In this document: in pieces, positions 56,701 to 60,857 of the stretch
How positions within the stretch are numbered: position 1 is the first letter of the stretch
Layout: every line of letters starts with the position of its first letter
Assembly: GCA_016933275.1 (NCBI GenBank)
Contig: JAFGBI010000256.1
Span: 1-60,857, forward strand
Direction of reading: 5' to 3'
Source of the DNA: Polyangiaceae bacterium
GTDB taxonomy: Bacteria; Myxococcota_A; Polyangia; Polyangiales; Polyangiaceae
Length of the DNA: 60,857 bases
Notes under the pieces: generated by a model
Database searches by the model: none
What the model saw: the letters and a program-made list of their open reading frames with translations, nothing else
What the model was told of the DNA's origin: nothing
Program-made: the position numbers and the translations under genes

Positions 56701-57908
56701 GGCTGGTCGCTGCCAGCCGGCGTCGCCTGCAACTGGTGAGCGAACGGTTGCTGGAGCTCGCGAGCGGCACCATCCCGCGGGAGCTATACCACCGGTATAC
56801 CAAACAGCGCTTCGACGCGACCGAAGTGAACGAGTTCGTCAACCGGTGGCGAGTTCCGGCGTCGGTGCCAGATGAGTACGCTGCCCTCTTCTCGCAGACA
56901 CCACTCGTCGGGAGCCGCTTCTTCGTCGAGCACGCCGGTGAGCTCGACGCGCTGGTGCGTGCCGAACGCGGTTGGCTGGCGGGGGGTCCGTCCTCGGCAT
57001 TGGTGATCGGACCCCACGGCTCGGGACGCACTGCGTTGATCGACCAATGTAAGCTGCAACTCGGGGCGCCGCGGCTGCTCCGTCCACAGCCGCTTCAGTG
57101 GCGGCGCGACATCGGGCTGTTCCCGGCACTGGGCGTGGCGTTGGGAGTCCCGCACGACTTTTTGGACCTCGTCCGGGCGCTCACCACGATTCGGACGACG
57201 GTGCTCCTCGACGACATCGAGCATTGGTTCGTGCCCGATCCCGGCGGGCTCCTCGAGCTCGAGCGCTTCCTCGAGCTCGTGGTACGGACCCGGAAGAACG
57301 TCTTCTGGATCGTCTCGATCGACCAGGACACCCTAGCCTTGCTCGAGGAAGTCGTCCCTGTCGCCAACGCATTCGGACGGGTGGTGCGCCTGACGCCCTC
57401 TCGGACCGCGGACCTCGCGAAGGTGATCGAGACACGCCACCGCATGTCGGGCCGGCCGCTGATCTTCAAGGCAGGGCTGCTGTCTCGGGTGTTCGAGCGA
57501 ATACCCGCGCTCCGAGAGCGCGACGTCTTCTTCCGACTTCTGGCTCGGATCAGCAGCGGCAATCTCGCCGGGGCGCTGGCGCTCTGGCTGCGATCCATCG
57601 ACGTGGACGAAGACGGCGCGGTATGGCCGCGCATGCACCTGGCACTCACCGCGTCGCTGCCCTTCGTGGGGCGACTCACCGCAGAGGATCAGGCGCTGCT
57701 GCTGCTCGCACTGCGTTTCGGTCCTCTGCGTACGCGGGTCCTCGCCCGCATCCTTGCCCTGCCTCGCGCGGACGCGATGCGGCGGGTGGCATTCCTTGAG
57801 GCGGCGGGTCTTCTCGAGCAGACCCAAGCCGAGGGACCGGTGGGGATCCCGGTGGCGGTTCGGCCCTTGGTGGTGCAAGGGCTCGGCTTGATGGGGGTGT
57901 CGCCATGA
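53775..57908 (+). CDS. CPA2 antiporter fused to a long helical region and a P-loop ATPase
   Basis: A 1377-residue protein. Residues ~1-415 are a CPA2 exchanger domain (LPRVTGYILAGAVLGPSV, GLIATAAGLELDAV, VFGTLSVGTSPAI, YLPQAGVTLGLFGVA). Residues ~430-1060 contain no membrane segment and are Arg/Glu/Ala-rich, almost all helical, probably a cytoplasmic stalk. Residues ~1060-1377 form a P-loop ATPase: Walker A GPHGSGRT (~1079-1086), Walker B TVLLDDIEHW (~1141-1150), a sensor-like WIVSIDQD, and a C-terminal part resembling a winged helix (FGPLRTRVLARILALPRADAM). The ATPase looks AAA/STAND-like. It is joined by 4-base overlaps to trkH and to the MscS-like gene. I know no described protein with this architecture; ATP-dependent control of ion exchange is the natural inference. 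Confidence 0.85.
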   Translation: MRRLAVLFVLLGVMVLASALKTNSSGAGDPLTLAAIGFVVLAAFTVAEIGSALSLPRVTGYILAGAVLGPSVTNILSPAVVGEMRMFNTLALGLIATAAGLELDAVQILRRWRTLGATTAIKVVLGGLLVGTVLLGAGQLTGWLGVVDSGQRVALALVFGTLSVGTSPAIALAVSNDLRARGRLTELVLGSAVLKDVVVVIALAAAITVAKSFLGGVEGASETHVLAELAQGLGSSIAMGAVLGGLLIVYLRFVRAEMLLVVAGMILVTAEVARALHLELVLVFITAGFVVRNLSRFEQELMGPVGQVALPVFVVFFTIAGASIDLSATVGVLPLALALVAARGLAFVVASHVGGAVGRESPQIRSLAWLGYLPQAGVTLGLFGVAAHELPTLAPTIQCLGMAVVALNLLVGPVTLRWALRTAGEATTGTGEAVGSAEVPEAGAPAPEEEDLERILAPLPISGLRGAVRRVAREVAGIFEHLIAETIQPWARRTQDDVARVVDGGFEDGPGEPGAFGERSREDELRARAERTSEAYRSIRERLRLLPATLVVPFGDPPPPERAGLRAWARWRWWAFRWRLRLTGRKARSVPLSMMARVAFEPEVAAQCAHLFEQWSRAEVAVLAEVERCALGQRTGAEARVAVEDLLARHLELARADAQRCVRRATARLALALVRAGTPAGALADQWYSRVEPSVRTRIAGLGDAVERWSQLLAAAERTVAVVGRIAAMRQRADTVLLDQIVRPMLDALRGLQAALDRTAHALRYEPSESSPMDEFAGRAERAFPEALWNELEEHTARFRTEIATHRLALELRGAIAQLPEHLAALDPIPARESSDPLAIPAIEVDIRTHAERTLLGELQSALDEEVRAVAQSVVAISNRVHDAHGIVEYALGREAARPERREEEARDGFGRALGLLERQCATLDEFTRSVPDRTRALTTRAMDELQRAVLVPSRTVGFRIGAPPVLQHIRRLAARLVAASRRRLQLVSERLLELASGTIPRELYHRYTKQRFDATEVNEFVNRWRVPASVPDEYAALFSQTPLVGSRFFVEHAGELDALVRAERGWLAGGPSSALVIGPHGSGRTALIDQCKLQLGAPRLLRPQPLQWRRDIGLFPALGVALGVPHDFLDLVRALTTIRTTVLLDDIEHWFVPDPGGLLELERFLELVVRTRKNVFWIVSIDQDTLALLEEVVPVANAFGRVVRLTPSRTADLAKVIETRHRMSGRPLIFKAGLLSRVFERIPALRERDVFFRLLARISSGNLAGALALWLRSIDVDEDGAVWPRMHLALTASLPFVGRLTAEDQALLLLALRFGPLRTRVLARILALPRADAMRRVAFLEAAGLLEQTQAEGPVGIPVAVRPLVVQGLGLMGVSP

Positions 57909-58735
57909 TCGCTACCATCAGCGAGATCCTGACGCGCGACGGTGAGGCGCTCGGGGAGCTTCTCACGATTCGTTGGTTCCTTGGCGCTTTCGCCGCCGCG
58001 GTGGTCGCGGTGGTGCTCACGCGCGCCGCCACTTGGCTGGTGCACGCCGCATGGCGAGTGGGCCTCGACCGCAACCGGGCGCTCGCCTGGTGGCTGTCCG
58101 TCTTCCGGCTTGGCGTCCTCTCGACCACCGTCCTCCTCCTGACCCATTCGATCGTGGCGCCCGCTCCCCTGCTGGGCGCAGCCCTTCTCCTGGCAGGCGG
58201 AGCCGTTGGTGTCGCCGTGCTTCGAGCACAGCTCGAGAGCCTCACCGTCGGGGTAGGATTGGTCTTTCGACGGCGCCTGAAGGAGGGCGACCGCCTCAGC
58301 CTGGGTGATTTCTCGGGCGAGGTGCGCGAGGTCGGACTGTCACGTATCCATCTGCGTCGGGCCGATGGATCGTCCGTGCTGCTGCCCAATCGACTGCTCA
58401 ACACCCACCCCATCCTGGTCGAGCGCTCGCGCCACACCGCCCGCGTGGTCGTACGCCTCGAATTGCCGGAATCGCCGACTTCCGAGGTGCTGGAGCGGCT
58501 GCGGCGAGCCGCCGCGCTCTCACCCTATCGGGTCATCGGTTCCGTGCTCACCGTGACGCGCGACCCGGACCAACCCCGCTGGGCGCTCGTGGAGATGCAG
58601 ACCCATTCCTCGTATCTCACCCACGCCGCGACCCGCCACCTCGAAGTGACCCTCCTCGCCTCCCTTCGCGAGCCAGCCGCGGCAGCTCATCTCGACGGCG
58701 CGCGGACGCGAAGCATCGACCAGGCCACGCGGTAG
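57905..58735 (+). CDS. Small MscS-like channel protein of the K+/H+ operon
   Basis: A 276-residue protein. Three membrane segments lie at about residues 20-45, 60-84 and 88-115; the last, GAALLLAGGAVGVAVLRAQLES, resembles the MscS pore helix. The MscS beta domain follows (RRLKEGDRLSLGDFSGEVREVGL, SSVLLPNRLLNTHPILV) and a shortened C-terminal alpha/beta domain. It is close to the minimal MscS length. The ATG overlaps the fusion-gene stop (ATGA). As the last gene in the unit it may be a tension- or partner-gated release path balancing Trk uptake. Confidence 0.8.
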   Translation: MIATISEILTRDGEALGELLTIRWFLGAFAAAVVAVVLTRAATWLVHAAWRVGLDRNRALAWWLSVFRLGVLSTTVLLLTHSIVAPAPLLGAALLLAGGAVGVAVLRAQLESLTVGVGLVFRRRLKEGDRLSLGDFSGEVREVGLSRIHLRRADGSSVLLPNRLLNTHPILVERSRHTARVVVRLELPESPTSEVLERLRRAAALSPYRVIGSVLTVTRDPDQPRWALVEMQTHSSYLTHAATRHLEVTLLASLREPAAAAHLDGARTRSIDQATR

Positions 58736-59251
58736 CTCGGCGGGTGCTCCAGCCACCCGACGACGGGCAACGGGTCGGAGCCCTGACCCGTCAATCCCTT
58801 GGCGGTGTGGTATTGACCGGATCTGGCAGAAATTTTTCAATGTTCTCGTGGCTATCAGCCATCAGGCGTCAGCCATCAGGGTCTCCGCGTCCTACCTGAC
58901 CGCTGATGGTCTGTTCGGTTCCGGCTCCGCCGGCTTGGGGCAGCGCGGGGCGGACAGCGTGCCCCGAGCCGCACAACGCGTGCCAGTCGAGACCCGGGCA
59001 ACGAGGTTCGTCGCGTTCCTGGCCGTGCCAAGGTCTGTCAACGCTGGTGGCGCGCTGCCGCGCGTTGGTCAGACCACCAGGACCAGCAGCGCATCCCCGC
59101 AGGCAGGTACTGACCAAGCTGCCGAATTCTTCGGGCGCGCCAGGAGCCTCTTTGAGTAGATGGGGCCGCCTTCGGCGGGTACTCTTGGTTGCCGCTCGAG
59201 GGAGGGGCGAACCATAGGGGAGCGCAGGAGGATGCATAGCGCCTCGCCTCG
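58736..59251. other. Intergenic region with repeat copy A
   Basis: About 515 bases with no convincing gene. It contains the repeat copy at 58815-58939. The rest includes short GC-rich frames without recognisable products and, near 59222-59231, an AGGAGG-type sequence ahead of an ATG at 59232 that opens a short frame (MHSASPRWQAILTRWPT), possibly the original start of the next gene. Confidence 0.45.
58815..58939. repeat. Dispersed intergenic repeat, copy A
   Basis: A ~125-base sequence from GACCGGATCTGGCAG to CCGGCTTGGG. It aligns with 59940-60072 through shared blocks (TCTGGCAG, GTCAGCC, CTCCGCGTC, ACCGCTGATGG, GGTTCCGGCTC) with a few indels. It includes short direct repeats CAGCCATCAG. Function unknown. 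Confidence 0.65.
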
Positions 59252-59749
59252 GTGGCAAGCCATCCTCACTCGATGGCCCACACTCCACCGAGCGCCGCCG
59301 TCGCCGCAACGGTCGCCGTGGTCGACTACCTGACCGGTGAGGAGGTTCACTTTCCGATCATGTTCGCCCTACCGGTCATCCTCGCTGGGTGGTTCGGACG
59401 GGGGTGGTTCGCCTACGCACTGGCGGTCATGCTGCCGGCCGCTCGTCTCGTCTATGGCTCCGCCTGGCACGACGACGAGACCGTGCTGTGGTCCGTGGTC
59501 AACGCTGCCGTCAGAACGCTAACCCTGTTGCTCGTCGCGCTCCTCGTGGTGAACACCGCAGGGCAACGGCGACGGTTGCGGGTCCTCGAGGGGATGCTCT
59601 CGATCTGCGCGTCGTGCAAGGGGATCCGAGACGAAGACGGGAAGTACGTGCGGATGGAGAAGTACATCGTGGACCGCTCCGATTGCTCCTTCTCCCATGG
59701 CATCTGTCCGGATTGCGCGAAGAAGATGTACGGCGAGTTCCTCGATTGA
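59252..59749 (+). CDS. Small membrane protein with FSHGICPxC-type zinc-ribbon tail
   Basis: A 165-residue protein. Three or four membrane segments occupy residues ~15-105 (FPIMFALPVILAGWFGRGWF, TLTLLLVALLVVNTAG). The C-terminal ~55 residues read SICASCKGIRDEDGKYVRME and then FSHGICPDCAKKMYGEF. This Cys-rich end is otherwise seen at the C-terminus of sensor or response-regulator proteins, with four Cys in CxxC pairs. Here the membrane part is attached directly, with no kinase. The N-terminus is uncertain: GTG 59252 is the frame's start, but a better ribosome site precedes an ATG at 59232 in another frame, hinting at a frameshift. Confidence 0.6.
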   Translation: MASHPHSMAHTPPSAAVAATVAVVDYLTGEEVHFPIMFALPVILAGWFGRGWFAYALAVMLPAARLVYGSAWHDDETVLWSVVNAAVRTLTLLLVALLVVNTAGQRRRLRVLEGMLSICASCKGIRDEDGKYVRMEKYIVDRSDCSFSHGICPDCAKKMYGEFLD

Positions 59750-60153
59750 CCGAGGCCCCGGACCCCGCTGCAGCGAAGGGAAACCGGGTCGCGCCGCGGT
59801 GGCATCGAGAAACGCTGCTACGCCGATCTGTCGGACGTCTTGCCTGAAGTCCTGGTCACGGGCTTGGGCTTCTCGCAGAAGGTCGTCGTCGCCCACGATC
59901 GACCTGATTGCCGCTCCGGTCTCTTGGCGGCGCGATCTCGACCGAATCTGGCAGGAGATTTCGCAGGGCTCTCGTCGCAGTCAGCCAACACCCCCCAGCC
60001 GTCAGCTGCTCCGCGTCTTGCCCGACAGCTCACCGCTGATGGCCTGTTTGGTTCCGGCTCTGCCGGGTTGGGTACCTCGACCGAGACAGCACCACCGGCT
60101 CCCCTGGTGATCGCACCTCGGTCGCGTCAAGACTCGACGAGCCATCGCGAGCG
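59750..60153. other. Intergenic region with repeat copy B
   Basis: About 400 bases without a recognised gene between the membrane/zinc-ribbon gene and the end of the convergent TerB-like gene. It contains repeat copy B at 59940-60072; nothing else is evident. Confidence 0.45.
59940..60072. repeat. Dispersed intergenic repeat, copy B
   Basis: A ~133-base sequence from GACCGAATCTGGCAG to CCGGGTTGGG, same orientation as copy A about 1.1 kb upstream. The best conserved part is the last ~45 bases (ACCGCTGATGG, GGTTCCGGCTC). The two copies have diverged, so they are not a recent duplication. Confidence 0.65.
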
Positions 60154-60555
60154 CTACGTAGCCCGATCGATCATGGCCTCCGCCTCGCGTTGCAAGACGG
60201 TGTAGCGCTCCACCCATCCCAGCACGGCCACGAAGTCGTCACCGCCGATGCCCCAATAGGCCGCGAGCCAACGCAGGATTTCGAGCTCGTCGGGTGAGAG
60301 CTCACGATCCGCGCGCGCGAGCCGCACCAGCTCGAACAGCGAGGCCAATTGGGCGCGCGGGTGAACGATGCGGGTGGCCAGCCATTCGAACGGCTCCTTC
60401 GGCGTCAGCTCCTCGACGGTGAGCGAGAGCTCCCCGAGCATGGTGAACACGACCCGCGCCTCTCTGGGGCTGACCTCACCGAGGTGCAGCAGATGGTAGG
60501 CGAGACCGGCGAAGGCCCGTCGCGCATCGGGATCGAGCAGGCGGTGGAGGAACAT
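60154..60555 (-). CDS. TerB-like small helical protein
   Basis: A 133-residue, mostly helical, Leu/Ala/Glu-rich protein. The segment LVRLARADRELSPDELEILRWLAAYWGI matches the TerB-type pattern, in which an AxADGxxxxxExxxL motif with acidic residues can bind metal. No signal or membrane segment. TerB-family proteins occur in tellurite-resistance and chemical-stress systems and as stand-alone genes of unknown role; no other ter gene is nearby. Confidence 0.55.
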   Translation of the reverse strand: MFLHRLLDPDARRAFAGLAYHLLHLGEVSPREARVVFTMLGELSLTVEELTPKEPFEWLATRIVHPRAQLASLFELVRLARADRELSPDELEILRWLAAYWGIGGDDFVAVLGWVERYTVLQREAEAMIDRAT

Positions 60556-60857
60556 GGAGAAAGGATAGCAGAAGCCGAAATGCGAGCTGGGGTCCCCCGT
60601 CCCGGTTGGGGAACCCGGACCGTGCGGGCGGCCCCGCGAGGCTCGACCCCAGCAGGCGGTTGGTTACCGAGCCGAGGCGGGAGATCCATGCCACGTGTCT
60701 CACGCCGAGCATGCGCCTCTTGCCCAGCGCGACCTGCGCCTCCCGCGGGACCCGCCGCGCCCGGATCCTGAATCACCGTTCCATCATCGGCGACAGCGGA
60801 TCGCGCGGACAGGGGTTTCGCCGACCCGATGGCGTTCCGCGATGGCCGGACGGAGGA
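60556..60857. other. Right-end region, no gene seen
   Basis: About 300 bases to the window edge. Open frames here overlap each other without recognisable products or consistent codon use. It should include the promoter of the TerB-like gene. Confidence 0.4.

Overview
The window is GC-rich DNA (high G/C at third codon positions, many GTG starts, dense gene packing) from a bacterium with two membranes. Cys-rich and Gly-rich lipoproteins, TPR/beta-barrel outer-membrane proteins, an orphan GspC-like protein and large regulatory proteins together suggest Myxococcota (Polyangia-like). This is an inference: no rRNA, tRNA or other taxonomic marker is present. I saw no CRISPR array and no intact mobile element.

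Layout. (1) 0.1-8.1 kb: an ECF sigma factor, a membrane protein that looks like its anti-sigma partner and a TPR/beta-barrel protein form one minus-strand unit. On the plus strand are a very basic Ala/Lys/Arg-rich secreted protein and two Cys-rich lipoproteins. (2) 8.2-11.3 kb: a SulP-type anion permease with a terminator-like hairpin, then biotin synthase. (3) 11.4-16.8 kb: a P-loop kinase-like protein carrying three zinc ribbons, a DUF134 DNA-binding protein, a NifX-like FeMo-cofactor-domain protein, a metallo-beta-lactamase-fold hydrolase coupled to a phosphatase-like lipoprotein, a TrmO-like protein and an FmdB-like zinc ribbon. Three matching 22-24 bp palindromes sit at the transcription starts of this region and probably define one regulon. 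(4) 16.8-21.5 kb: a zinc/manganese uptake set (small membrane protein, outer-membrane protein, ABC binding protein, ATPase, permease). (5) 21.6-33.9 kb: LysM/peptidase protein, FAD disulfide reductase with rhodanese, NtrC-type two-component pair, degenerate receiver, MscS channel, GspC-like protein, OmpA lipoprotein, ClC transporter.

(6) 34.1-47.8 kb: an eroded alpha-glucan/trehalose locus. Only the tails of glgE and glgB remain, joined at one deletion point. The head of glgX is joined to an internally deleted treY. malQ carries two in-frame TAG codons and a frameshift. treZ is intact and is followed closely by a large MscK-like channel and a voltage-gated-type K+ channel. A tandem UspA protein, a shortened AI-2E-type permease and fragments of a GNAT and a Usp protein lie nearby.

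(7) 48.2-58.7 kb: the most distinctive part. Six genes are joined by five consecutive 4-base start/stop overlaps: an isoaspartyl-peptidase-family lipoprotein, a CPA antiporter, TrkA, TrkH, a 1377-residue protein fusing a CPA2 antiporter to a long helical region and a P-loop ATPase with a probable winged helix, and a small MscS-like channel. This looks like a single K+/H+ homeostasis machine with an ATPase-coupled antiporter. (8) 58.7-60.9 kb: two diverged copies of a ~130 bp intergenic repeat, a small membrane/zinc-ribbon protein and a TerB-like protein.

The recurring theme is osmotic and ion homeostasis (Trk, three MscS-type channels, K+ channel, ClC, two CPA domains, trehalose synthesis) beside a metal-linked regulon.
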